DNA from: Klenkia soli
GTDB taxonomy: Bacteria; Actinomycetota; Actinomycetes; Mycobacteriales; Geodermatophilaceae
Direction: 5' to 3'
DNA: 64,000 nucleotides
Assembly (NCBI RefSeq): GCF_900103975.1
Contig: NZ_FNIR01000003.1
Location: forward strand, 124,001 to 188,000
Shown: positions 24,857 to 32,402 of the stretch, piece after piece
How the letters are laid out: each line of letters starts with the position of its first letter
Position numbering within the stretch: position 1 is the first letter of the stretch
Translations under genes and position numbers: made by a program
Notes under the pieces: generated by a model
Told to the model about the DNA's origin: nothing
Database searches by the model: none
What the model saw: the letters and a program-made list of their open reading frames with translations, nothing else

Positions 24857-25471
24857 ATGAGCGCGCTGAGCACCGTCGCCGAAGCCGCGACCGCGCTCGT
24901 GGACGCTGCGGGTGACGCCGGGCTGGCCGCCGTGATGGCTGTGGAGGCGGTGCTCCCCATCCCCTCGGAGGTCGTGCTGCCCCTGGTCGGCAGCCAGGTG
25001 GCGGCGGGGCAGCTGTCCTACCCGGGCGCCGTGCTCGCCGCCACGCTGGGCTCGACGCTGGGGGCCTGGGCAATGTTCCTGGCCGGCCGGGCAGGGGGCC
25101 GCACCCGGGTGCAGCAGCTGTCACGGCTGATCGGCCTGGACGCCCGGCGCTGGGACCACCTGGAGTCCTGGTTCGACCGGCGGGGCGCCTGGGTGGTCCT
25201 GCTCGGCCGACTGGTGCCCGGGGTGCGGGTGCTGGTCAACCTGCCCGCGGGGTCGCTGGGCATGCCGACGGCGCGGTTCCTGGCGCTGACCGCTGCCGGG
25301 TCGGCGGTGTGGAACGCGGCCTGGATCGGTGCTGGGTCGACCCTCGTCACGTACTGGGACGCCGTGCTGTCCGCCGTCGCCGATGCCCGCCCGGGGACAC
25401 TGCTGGCCGCGGCGGTCGGGCTGGTCGTCGTGCTGGCCCGGCAGACCCGGGCCCGCGCGGTGTTCGGGTGA
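24857..25471 (+). CDS. DedA-family membrane protein
   Basis: A 204-residue DedA/SNARE-associated-type membrane protein. It shows the family signature EAVLPIPSEVVLPLVGSQVA near the start, GSTLGAWAMFLAGRAGGR, and LGRLVPGVRVLVNLPAGSLGM, with a final hydrophobic helix. Family members are lipid transporters or support membrane homeostasis. The ATG at 24857 follows AGGAGA. Its stop overlaps the kinase GTG, forming a DedA-kinase-regulator operon. Confidence 0.88.
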   Translation: MSALSTVAEAATALVDAAGDAGLAAVMAVEAVLPIPSEVVLPLVGSQVAAGQLSYPGAVLAATLGSTLGAWAMFLAGRAGGRTRVQQLSRLIGLDARRWDHLESWFDRRGAWVVLLGRLVPGVRVLVNLPAGSLGMPTARFLALTAAGSAVWNAAWIGAGSTLVTYWDAVLSAVADARPGTLLAAAVGLVVVLARQTRARAVFG

Positions 25472-26721
25472 GCTCGGCCGCTGCGGTACAACGGTCCACC
25501 ATGTGGCCCCTGCTGACCCGGGCGAACCGTTGGGCGGCCGCGCACCCCCGCGTCGCCGACGCCGTCCTGGCCGCGTTGGCGTTGGCCGTGGCCCTGGGCG
25601 GGTTGTCCGACGGGCGGGACCGGGGCCGTGGCGGGGGAGGCCTGGACGGCCTGGACGCCGCTGGGGGAGCAGTGAGTTCCTTCTCCTCCGGGGCAGTGGC
25701 GCTGCTGGTGCTCGCCTCGGCGGTGCTGCTGGCCCGCCGCACCCACCCGGTCCCGGTGGCCGTGGTGTCGGCCGGTGCGGTGGTGGGGGCGGTGCTGATG
25801 GGCGGCGCCGACCCGCTGGTGTCCGCGCCGCTGCTGGTCGCGCTGTTCACCCTGGGCTGGTTGGCCACGCTGCGCACGACCGTGCTCACCGTCGTCGTCG
25901 CCGGCATCGGGTACGTCCTGGCCCTGGCCGCCGCGCAGGGGGTGTTCCTGGACGAGCGCGGGGACTCCCCGGCGTTGACGGTGCTCGCCCTGGGTGGGGC
26001 GGCCGCGGCCGCCGGGGTGGCGCTGCGCGGGCAGCGGTCGGCCCTGGCGGCGGCGCGGGCCCGGGCCGCGCAGGCCGAGAGCACCCGTGAGGAGGAGGCC
26101 CAGCGCCGGGTGACCGACGAGCGGCTGCGGATCGCCCGTGAGCTGCACGACGTCGTCGCCCACCACATCGCGGTGGTGAACGTGCAGGCCGGCGTCGCCA
26201 AGCACCTCATGCACCGCGACCCGCAGCAGGCCGAGCACGCCCTGACCCTGGTCCGAGAAGCGAGCAAGAGCGTGCTGACCGAGCTGACCGCCGTCGTCGG
26301 ACTGCTGCGCACGGATGGCGGCGACGGACCCGCAGCCCCCGCGCCCGGGCTCGCCCGCCTCCCGGCCCTGGTCGAGGACATCCGTTCGGCCGGGCTCGCC
26401 CTGGACCAGCGGACCACTGGCGAGGCGGTCGACCTGCCCCCCGTCGCGGACCTGACTGCCTACCGCGTCGTGCAGGAGGCCCTGACCAACGCGGTGAAGT
26501 ACGGCGACGGCCACGCCACCCTGGTCGTCGACCACGGGACGGGGGAGGTCACCATCGACGTCGTGAACACCTTCTCCCCCCGCCCTTCCCCGGGGACCGG
26601 CGGGCACGGCCTGATCGGCATGCGCGAGCGGGTCGACGCCGTCGGCGGCCGGTTGGACGCCGGCCCTGACGGCTCCGGTGGCTGGCGGGTGCGGGCGACG
26701 ATCCCGCGGGGCACGGTGTGA
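25468..26721 (+). CDS. NarL-type sensor histidine kinase (copy A)
   Basis: A 417-residue membrane kinase with about four to five hydrophobic helices, a coiled linker (AAARARAAQAESTREEEAQ), and a HisKA_3 dimerisation domain with the phospho-acceptor His at about residue 227 (RIARELHDVVAHH). The ATPase domain has VVQEALTNAVKYG and GGHGLIGMRERV. The start is either GTG 25468, overlapping the DedA stop, or ATG 25501; the overlap favours the former. It pairs with the response regulator gene immediately downstream and is paralogous to the kinase at 35094. Confidence 0.88.
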   Translation: MSSAAAVQRSTMWPLLTRANRWAAAHPRVADAVLAALALAVALGGLSDGRDRGRGGGGLDGLDAAGGAVSSFSSGAVALLVLASAVLLARRTHPVPVAVVSAGAVVGAVLMGGADPLVSAPLLVALFTLGWLATLRTTVLTVVVAGIGYVLALAAAQGVFLDERGDSPALTVLALGGAAAAAGVALRGQRSALAAARARAAQAESTREEEAQRRVTDERLRIARELHDVVAHHIAVVNVQAGVAKHLMHRDPQQAEHALTLVREASKSVLTELTAVVGLLRTDGGDGPAAPAPGLARLPALVEDIRSAGLALDQRTTGEAVDLPPVADLTAYRVVQEALTNAVKYGDGHATLVVDHGTGEVTIDVVNTFSPRPSPGTGGHGLIGMRERVDAVGGRLDAGPDGSGGWRVRATIPRGTV

Positions 26722-27407
26722 CCATCCGGGTGCTGCTGGCCGACGACCAGGTGCTCATCCGGTCCGGGTTCGCCGCGCTCATCGGCAGCGCCGAGGACCT
26801 CGTGGTGGTCGGGGAGGCCGGGGACGGCGCCACCGCGGTCGACCTGGCCCGGTCGCTGCGACCCGACGTCGTGCTCATGGACGTCCGGATGCCCGGCACC
26901 GACGGGCTGTCGGCCACCCGCCAGATCACCGCCGATCCCGACCTGGGTGACGTCCGCGTGGTCGTGCTGACCACCTTCGAAGCCGATGAGATCGTGCTGG
27001 ACGCCCTGCGCGCCGGCGCCAGCGGGTTCCTGGGCAAGAGCGTGGAACCCGAGGAGCTGCTCGAGGCGGTCCGGGTGGTAGCCGGCGGGGACGCGCTGTT
27101 GTCGCCGCGCGCCACCCGCAGCCTCATCGCCCGGTTCCTCGCCGCCCCCGAGGACGCGGCACCCCGGGCGGGTGCGGTGCCGGTGTCGCTGGCGGGGCTG
27201 ACCGACCGTGAGCGGGAGATGGTCGCCCAGGCCGCGCTCGGCCTCAGCAACGACGAGATCGCCGCCCAGCAGTTCCTGTCACCGCTGACGGTCAAGACCC
27301 ACCTGAACCGGGCGATGAGCAAGCTCGACGCAAGGGACCGCGCCCAGCTGGTGGTCCTGGCCTACCAGAGCGGCCTCGTGCGCGTCGGGGACACCGGAGC
27401 CCCCTGA
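26718..27407 (+). CDS. NarL/LuxR-type response regulator (copy A)
   Basis: A 229-residue regulator. The receiver domain has LLADDQVLIRSGF, phospho-acceptor Asp in VVLMDVRMPG, the Thr in VVLTTFE and the Lys in GFLGKSVEP. The C-terminal LuxR HTH reads LTDREREMVAQAALGLSNDE and SPLTVKTHLNRAMSKL. Its GTG overlaps the kinase stop. It and copy B are the natural candidates to bind the 18-bp dyads around these operons. Confidence 0.92.
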   Translation: MTIRVLLADDQVLIRSGFAALIGSAEDLVVVGEAGDGATAVDLARSLRPDVVLMDVRMPGTDGLSATRQITADPDLGDVRVVVLTTFEADEIVLDALRAGASGFLGKSVEPEELLEAVRVVAGGDALLSPRATRSLIARFLAAPEDAAPRAGAVPVSLAGLTDREREMVAQAALGLSNDEIAAQQFLSPLTVKTHLNRAMSKLDARDRAQLVVLAYQSGLVRVGDTGAP

Positions 27408-27474
27408 CCCAGAGCGGGTCGCCGCCGGCCGAGGGCCTGCGGGCGCAGGAGCCACCGCCTCCGTGCGGTGTCGT

Positions 27475-27492
27475 CTACTGCGACGGCAGCAG
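27475..27492. promoter_or_regulatory. 18-bp dyad operator, site C
   Basis: CTACTGC-GACG-GCAGCAG, matching the shared dyad with one change in the right outer arm. It lies 88 bases before the start of the second reductase operon. The 172-base gap between 27407 and 27580 holds no gene. Confidence 0.65.
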
Positions 27493-27579
27493 GTCAGGAG
27501 CCTGCACCGGGACGACGACGGCGGGCGGTCGGACGGCGAGGCTTGAGCCGTACCCGCCCCCGGATCCCAGGAGAACTGC

Positions 27580-28068
27580 ATGCCCACCGACCGCGACGAC
27601 GTCCCCGCTCAGCAGCCGCCCGTCGGCGCCACCGTGCCCGTCGACGCCCCGACCGGCGCCGAGAGCCAGTGGACCTCCACACCGACCGCCGGCGTCGGCC
27701 CCGCCACCGGCCGCCGTGACCGCCTGCGCCGCGCACTGACGCGGCGACCCACCACCCGCCGCGGCCGCGGCCTGCTGGCCGCCCTGGCCGCGGTCGTCCT
27801 GCTGCTCCTCGGCGGCGGCGCCGGCTTCGCCATCGGCCACGGGACCGGTGGCGGCGACGGCCGCGGCGCCGCCCAGGGCGACGACCGCGGTGGAGACCGC
27901 GGGGGTTCCAACGACGGAGACCACGGCGGCCGCGGTGACCGCGACCAGGACGGGGACCAGGACGGGGATGGCAGCACGAGCTCGTCCACGACGAGCCCGT
28001 CGACCACCAGCCCCTCCACCTCGTCCCCGTCCGCCAGCGCGCCGGCCACGTCGTCCCCGACGACCTGA
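27580..28068 (+). CDS. Single-helix membrane protein with Asp/Ser-rich tail
   Basis: A 162-residue protein: disordered cytoplasmic N-terminus, Arg-rich segment, one transmembrane helix (LLAALAAVVLLLLGGGAGFAI), then an external Gly/Asp-rich stretch (DGDQDGDGS) and a Ser/Thr/Pro tail. The Asp-rich segment resembles calcium- or metal-binding low-complexity sequence, but no domain is recognised. The ATG follows a CAGGAG site. It is the first gene of the flavin-linked reductase operon. Confidence 0.7.
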   Translation: MPTDRDDVPAQQPPVGATVPVDAPTGAESQWTSTPTAGVGPATGRRDRLRRALTRRPTTRRGRGLLAALAAVVLLLLGGGAGFAIGHGTGGGDGRGAAQGDDRGGDRGGSNDGDHGGRGDRDQDGDQDGDGSTSSSTTSPSTTSPSTSSPSASAPATSSPTT

Positions 28069-28099
28069 CCGACCCACCCCTACGCAGCAGGAGCAACCG

Positions 28100-28147
28100 A
28101 TGCACCCGTCAGGCGCTCACCCCCGCACCGGCGGGGGCGCCCGGTGA
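28100..28147 (+). CDS. Putative 15-codon leader peptide
   Basis: ATG 28100 with an AGCAGGAG site eight bases upstream encodes MHPSGAHPRTGGGAR and stops at 28147, overlapping the GTG of the reductase gene (GTGA). It may provide translational coupling or act as a regulatory leader for the reductase, which otherwise has no obvious ribosome binding site of its own. It is too short for family assignment. Confidence 0.45.
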   Translation: MHPSGAHPRTGGGAR

Positions 28148-29553
28148 CCGCCGTCGCGGCCCGCCCGGCGGCGGTCCCCACCGCACCGGGGACCGTCCCG
28201 GGGGGCCGGGCCCGCCGCGACGCCGCGGTCCGCCTGGGCTCGCTGGTCGTGCTGTGGTCCGGGCTGCTGCTGGTCAGCTACTGGTGGGCCACCGGCGGCG
28301 GGTTCCAGGCGCTGGGCTCCTGGGCCGGCGGGCTGACCTCGACCGGCCGGCTGACCGGTCTGCTGGCCTCGGACCTGCTGCTCGTGCAGCTGCTGCTCAT
28401 GGCCCGGGTCCCGGTGCTCGAACGCGCCTTCGGGCAGGACCGGCTCGCCGCGCTGCACCGGCTGGTGGGGTTCAGCTCCTTCACCCTGATGGTCGCCCAC
28501 ATCGGCCTGATCACCTGGGGCTACGCCGCCGGCGAGCTCAGCGCCGCACCGGGGGAGCTGTGGGACCTCACCGTCACCTACCCCGGCATGCTTCTGGCCG
28601 CCGCCGGCACGCTGTGCCTGGTCATGGTGGTGGTGACCAGCGTGCGGGCGGCCCGGCGCCGGTTGCGCTACGAGTCCTGGCACCTGCTGCACCTCTACGC
28701 CTACCTGGGCGTCGGACTGGCCCTGCCGCACCAGCTGTGGACCGGGCAGGACTTCCTCGCCTCCCCGGCCCGCACCGTCTTCTGGTGGACCTCCTGGGCC
28801 GCGGCCGCCGGCGCGGTGCTCGTCTGGCGGGTGGCCCTGCCGCTGGTCCGCAGCACCCGCTCGGCGCTGCGGGTCACCTCCGTCGTCGCCGAGGGCGACG
28901 GCGTGGTGTCGGTGACCATGGCCGCCCGCCGCGGGCGGTGGGTGGACGCCGAGGCCGGCCAGTTCTTCTCCTTCCGGTTCCTGGCCGGGGCCGGCTGGAC
29001 CCGGGCGCACCCCTACTCGCTGTCCGCGGCGCCCGACGGCCGCGGTCTGCGGATCACCGTCGCCGAGGTCGGCGACGGCAGCTCCGCCCTGCGCCACCTG
29101 CGGCCGGGCACCCGGGTCCTGGTCGAGGGCCCCTACGGCCGGCTCTCCGAGCGGGCCCGGACCCGCCGCCGGGTCGCCCTCATCGGTGCCGGTGTCGGTA
29201 TCACCCCGCTGCGTGCCCTGGCCGAGGGCATGGCCTACGCCCCCGGCGAGGTCGCCGTCCTGCACCGCTACCGGGACCGCCCGCTGTTCCAGCGCGAGTT
29301 CGAGCAGCTCTCCCGCGACCGCGGCCTGCAGCTGTTCTGGCTGCCGGGCCACCGCCGGGCCCAGGGGTCCTGGCTGGGCCACGGGGTCGGCGACGCCGAC
29401 GACCTCACCGCGCTGACCTGGTGGGTGCCCGACATCGCCGACCGCGACGTCTACGTCTGCGGTCCCCGCCCCTGGGCCGAGGACGTCGTCCGCACCGCCA
29501 CGGCGGCCGGCGTCCCGGCCGACCACATCCACGTCGAGAGCTTCGGTTGGTGA
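28144..29553 (+). CDS. Heme-FAD transmembrane oxidoreductase, ferric reductase-like (copy B)
   Basis: A 469-residue paralogue of the gene at 22868. Six or so helices carry histidine pairs suited to two b-hemes (LHRLVGFSSFTLMVAHIG; WHLLHLYAYLGVGLALPH). The C-terminal reductase module has AHPYSLSAAP for FAD, GAGVGITPLRAL for NAD(P) and YVCGPRPWAEDV. It would pass electrons from NAD(P)H across the membrane. Here the next genes encode an exported FMN-binding protein and ApbE, suggesting the FMN protein is the external electron acceptor. The GTG start overlaps the 15-codon leader. Confidence 0.88.
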   Translation: MTAVAARPAAVPTAPGTVPGGRARRDAAVRLGSLVVLWSGLLLVSYWWATGGGFQALGSWAGGLTSTGRLTGLLASDLLLVQLLLMARVPVLERAFGQDRLAALHRLVGFSSFTLMVAHIGLITWGYAAGELSAAPGELWDLTVTYPGMLLAAAGTLCLVMVVVTSVRAARRRLRYESWHLLHLYAYLGVGLALPHQLWTGQDFLASPARTVFWWTSWAAAAGAVLVWRVALPLVRSTRSALRVTSVVAEGDGVVSVTMAARRGRWVDAEAGQFFSFRFLAGAGWTRAHPYSLSAAPDGRGLRITVAEVGDGSSALRHLRPGTRVLVEGPYGRLSERARTRRRVALIGAGVGITPLRALAEGMAYAPGEVAVLHRYRDRPLFQREFEQLSRDRGLQLFWLPGHRRAQGSWLGHGVGDADDLTALTWWVPDIADRDVYVCGPRPWAEDVVRTATAAGVPADHIHVESFGW

Positions 29554-29557
29554 CCCC

Positions 29558-30070
29558 GTGAAGAAGATCGTCCTGTGGTGCATGAGCACCCTGACGGTGC
29601 TGGTGCTGCTCTTCGGCTACCACACCTCCACCTCCTCCCAGGCAGCCGCGACCGCGGAATCCTCCACGGTCACCCCGGTGGCCGGCTCGCTGGCCGCCAC
29701 TCCCTCCACGTCGGCCTCGGCAACTGCACCGGCGGCGGCGACCCCGTCGGCAGCCGCCTCTGCGACAGCCGCGCCGGAGTCGACGACGGCCACCACGACC
29801 ACCGTGACCGGCAGCGCCGCCGACACCCGCTACGGCCCGGTCCAGGTCCAGCTGACCGTCTCCGGCGGCACCATCACCGACGTCAGCGTCATCGACTACC
29901 CCAGCAGCAACGGCAAGGACCAGCAGATCAACGGCCGGGCCCTGCCGGTGCTGGTTCAGGAGACCCTGGACGCGCAGAGCGCCGACATCGACATGGTCAG
30001 CGGCGCCACCTACACCAGCGACGGCTACCTGCAGTCCCTGCAGAGCGCCCTGGACCAGGCCGGCCTGTGA
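29558..30070 (+). CDS. Exported FMN-binding-domain protein (ApbE substrate)
   Basis: A 170-residue protein with an N-terminal signal or anchor helix (VLWCMSTLTVLVLLFGY), a long Ser/Thr/Ala linker (residues 30-88) and a C-terminal FMN_bind domain. The flavinylation motif D-M-V-S-G-A-T ends at Thr151, the residue to which ApbE attaches FMN by a phosphoester bond. It sits between the transmembrane reductase and apbE, overlapping the latter by four bases. It probably serves as an extracytoplasmic one- or two-electron carrier. Confidence 0.88.
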   Translation: MKKIVLWCMSTLTVLVLLFGYHTSTSSQAAATAESSTVTPVAGSLAATPSTSASATAPAAATPSAAASATAAPESTTATTTTVTGSAADTRYGPVQVQLTVSGGTITDVSVIDYPSSNGKDQQINGRALPVLVQETLDAQSADIDMVSGATYTSDGYLQSLQSALDQAGL

Positions 30071-30852
30071 ACCGGACCGCGGCCGAGGCCCCAACCCGCT
30101 ACGTCGAGCACGTCATGGGGATGCCGATCAGCCTGGCCCTGCGCGGCCGGCACACCACCGACCGCGCCGCCCGCGACGCCTGGGCCGAGGTGATGACCGA
30201 GCTGCGCGACGTCGACCGGGTCTTCAGCACCTACCGGGCCGACTCCGTGATCAGCCGGCTCGGGCGCGGCGAGGTCACCGTAGAGGACTGCGTGCCCGAG
30301 GTCGCCGAGGTCCTGGCGCTGGCCGCCGCCGCCGAGCACGACTCGGGTGGCGCGTTCAGCGCCTGGCTGCCCGGCCCGGACGGCGTCCGCTGGCTGGACC
30401 CCAGCGGCGTGGTCAAGGGCTGGGCCACCGAACGCGCCGCGGCCTGGTTGGCCCAGCTGCCCGACACCGACTTCTGCCTGTCCGCCGGCGGCGACCTGAC
30501 CTGCCGCACCCTGGACCCCGACGGCCCGCCCTGGCGGATCGGCATCGAGCACCCGACCGACCCCGGACGGGTGCTGGCCGTCCTCCCGGTCGCCACCGGT
30601 GCCGTCGCCACCTCCGGCACCGCCCACCGCGGCGCCCACCTGGTCGACGCCCGCACCGGACTGGCCCCGACCGGCGTCGCCCAGGTGACCGTCTGGGGCG
30701 ACTCGCTCACCGCCGCCGACATCGACGCCACAGCAGCCTTCGCTCTCGGCTCGGGAGCAGCCGTCTGGCTGGCCACCCGGCCGGGCCGCTCATCGTTCGT
30801 CGTCTGGGCGGACGGGTCGACCACCACCGTGGACGGCAGCGCAACGATCTGA
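30067..30852 (+). CDS. apbE: FAD:protein FMN transferase
   Basis: A 261-residue ApbE-family protein without a clear signal peptide. It shows MGMPISLAL, VFSTYRADSVISRLGRG, a conserved GVVKGWATERAA, SAGGDLTCR and the C-terminal VATSGTAHRGAHLVDARTG and ADIDATAAFALG magnesium-site segment. It transfers FMN from FAD to the Thr of its target motif, most likely Thr151 of the FMN-binding protein encoded directly upstream. Lack of an obvious signal leaves open whether modification occurs before export. Confidence 0.93.
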   Translation: MNRTAAEAPTRYVEHVMGMPISLALRGRHTTDRAARDAWAEVMTELRDVDRVFSTYRADSVISRLGRGEVTVEDCVPEVAEVLALAAAAEHDSGGAFSAWLPGPDGVRWLDPSGVVKGWATERAAAWLAQLPDTDFCLSAGGDLTCRTLDPDGPPWRIGIEHPTDPGRVLAVLPVATGAVATSGTAHRGAHLVDARTGLAPTGVAQVTVWGDSLTAADIDATAAFALGSGAAVWLATRPGRSSFVVWADGSTTTVDGSATI

Positions 30853-30913
30853 ACCCCGGCACGGCCACCGCGCCCGCACGACCACCCGGACGACAGACCC
30901 CCGGAGGAAGACG

Positions 30914-31189
30914 ATGAGCCCTGCCCACCAGCTGGCCCCTGCCCTGCGCGACGCGCTCGCCGTGCTCGCCGCCTGCGCCGACGAGCAGGACAGCTTCGCG
31001 CTGACCCGGGACACCGTCTGGTCCACCGTCCACGACAGCAGCCCCGACGACCACGTGGCGGGCGCGCTCCGCCTGGTCACGGGGCTGGTCGGGGTGAGCA
31101 CCCTGCTCCTGGACGAACTGGCCCGGTCGACCGGGCTCACCCACCAGCAGGTTCTCCACCAGCTGGGCACGTCGGTGGCCCAGGCGTGA
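30914..31189 (+). CDS. Uncharacterised 91-residue helical protein
   Basis: A small all-helical protein (ALRDALAVLAACADEQDSF; HVAGALRLVTGLVGVSTLLL; TGLTHQQVLHQLG) with no membrane segment or known domain. It starts after a CCGGAGGAAG site, 61 bases after apbE, and its stop overlaps the next gene by four bases. It is probably a soluble accessory of the operon. Confidence 0.65.
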   Translation: MSPAHQLAPALRDALAVLAACADEQDSFALTRDTVWSTVHDSSPDDHVAGALRLVTGLVGVSTLLLDELARSTGLTHQQVLHQLGTSVAQA

Positions 31190-31680
31190 ATGGGACCCGG
31201 ACCGGACCGGCCCACGCCCCCGTCAGCCGGCCCCAGCTCACCGGCACCCGGCGTCCAGGACGTACCACGCTGACGTGGGGGGTGGTGACCACCCTGCTGG
31301 CCGTTGCACTGATCACCCTGGTTCCATCCGGTTCCGGGTGGACCTGGGCGGATCCCGCGACGGAGCTGGGCTGGTACCTGGCGGGCCTGGACGACGACAC
31401 GACCCGTCTCCAGCTGGTGGGCAACCTGCTGCTGCTGGTCCCGACCGCGGCGCTGGCCGCCGCCCGGTGGCCGGTGCTGCGCCGTCCCGCCGCACTGCTG
31501 CCGGCCTGTCTGGTCCTGGCGTCAGGGATCGAGACCCTGCAGTTCCTGCTGCCCCTGGGACGGGTCGTGTCCGTCGTCGACGTCGGGCTCAACACCCTCG
31601 GCGCAGTGCCCGTGCTGGTCGCAGCGGCCCTGCTGCGACCGCCGACCCGGCCTTCTCCGGGTCGGGGTGATCAGGCGTAG
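31186..31680 (+). CDS. VanZ-like membrane protein
   Basis: A 164-residue membrane protein of the VanZ-like family. It has four helices and the typical sequence LQLVGNLLLLVPTAALAA, then SGIETLQFLLPLGRVVSVVDVGLNTLGA, matching the N-x-L-L-F-x-P and E-x-x-Q and D-x-x-x-N-x-x-G features. The GTG overlaps the preceding stop. Family function is ill-defined beyond teicoplanin resistance in enterococci. The gene ends 10 bases inside the convergent gene. Confidence 0.82.
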   Translation: MNGTRTGPAHAPVSRPQLTGTRRPGRTTLTWGVVTTLLAVALITLVPSGSGWTWADPATELGWYLAGLDDDTTRLQLVGNLLLLVPTAALAAARWPVLRRPAALLPACLVLASGIETLQFLLPLGRVVSVVDVGLNTLGAVPVLVAAALLRPPTRPSPGRGDQA

Positions 31681-32231
31681 CCGTCGACCAGGGCACCCTT
31701 CTGCTGGTTCGACGACAGCTGGGCCGCGACCTTCGGGTTGCTGTCGAGCAGGTCCTGGATGCCGGTGCCGTCGGTCAACCGGGCCATCAGGTCCTCGGTG
31801 CTCACCCCCAGGGCGCTGGAGAGGGCCTGGATCCCGCTCTGCGCGTCGACGGCCGGCTTGTGGTGGCCGCGGCCGGCGGCACCGGGACCACCCATCGCGC
31901 CGCTGGCGATGTCGGAGGCCATGCTCTGCGGCGCGTCGGCGGGCAGCGTGGCCTGGATGGTGGCCACCAGATCGTCGTTGCTGACCCCGGCGGCCTGGGC
32001 CAGCTCGGCCATCGTCTTCCCGCTGCTCAGCTGGGCCTTGAGCGTGTCGGCGTCGATGCCCAGCAGGTCGGCGACCGCCGCGTTGGTCTTCTCCGGCCCA
32101 CCGCCCGGCGGCGGTCCGGACGGGCGCTGGGTGGCGGAGGTGGCCCAGGTCGATGCCGAGGACGAGAGGGCGCTGATGCTGCTCACGGACGATGCCTCCG
32201 AGGAGTCGAGTGGTGCGGTCGCGCCGTTCAT
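31671..32231 (-). CDS. Uncharacterised protein with repeated LG-x-x-x-x-x-L modules
   Basis: A 186-residue soluble protein. A Ser-rich N-terminus is followed by small helical modules seen in several actinobacterial and firmicute proteins: LLGIDADTLKAQLSSGKTMA with ELAQAAGVSNDDLVATIQ, and ALGVSTEDLMARLTDGTG. A His-containing linker (GRGHHKPAVD) joins them. No enzyme motif is seen. It is divergent from the second DUF3500 gene and shares its upstream region with dyad site D. Confidence 0.65.
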   Translation of the reverse strand: MNGATAPLDSSEASSVSSISALSSSASTWATSATQRPSGPPPGGGPEKTNAAVADLLGIDADTLKAQLSSGKTMAELAQAAGVSNDDLVATIQATLPADAPQSMASDIASGAMGGPGAAGRGHHKPAVDAQSGIQALSSALGVSTEDLMARLTDGTGIQDLLDSNPKVAAQLSSNQQKGALVDGYA

Positions 32232-32348
32232 CGGCACGCCCGGACCGGTGCTCCACGGCTGGCCCCGCACTCACAGCCCGGTGACAGCAACCCACAGCTG
32301 ACCGACAGTGCGGCGTCGGGAGCCAGGAACCCGCCGCGGCCGGCACGA

Positions 32349-32366
32349 CTACAGCGAACGCAGTAG
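32349..32366. promoter_or_regulatory. 18-bp dyad operator, site D
   Basis: CTACAGC-GAAC-GCAGTAG, a perfect inverted repeat of 7-base arms and one of five copies of the shared dyad. It lies 37 bases before the DUF3500 copy 2 start and 118 bases before the divergent gene start. Confidence 0.75.
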
Positions 32367-32402
32367 AGGCGGCCGCAAGAGCCTTCGCAGGGATGACGAC
32401 CG

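Noticed and set aside
27408-27579. FMN riboswitch upstream of the flavin-linked operon
   Set aside because: The 172-base leader lacks the conserved multi-stem FMN aptamer sequences; only the dyad operator is evident.
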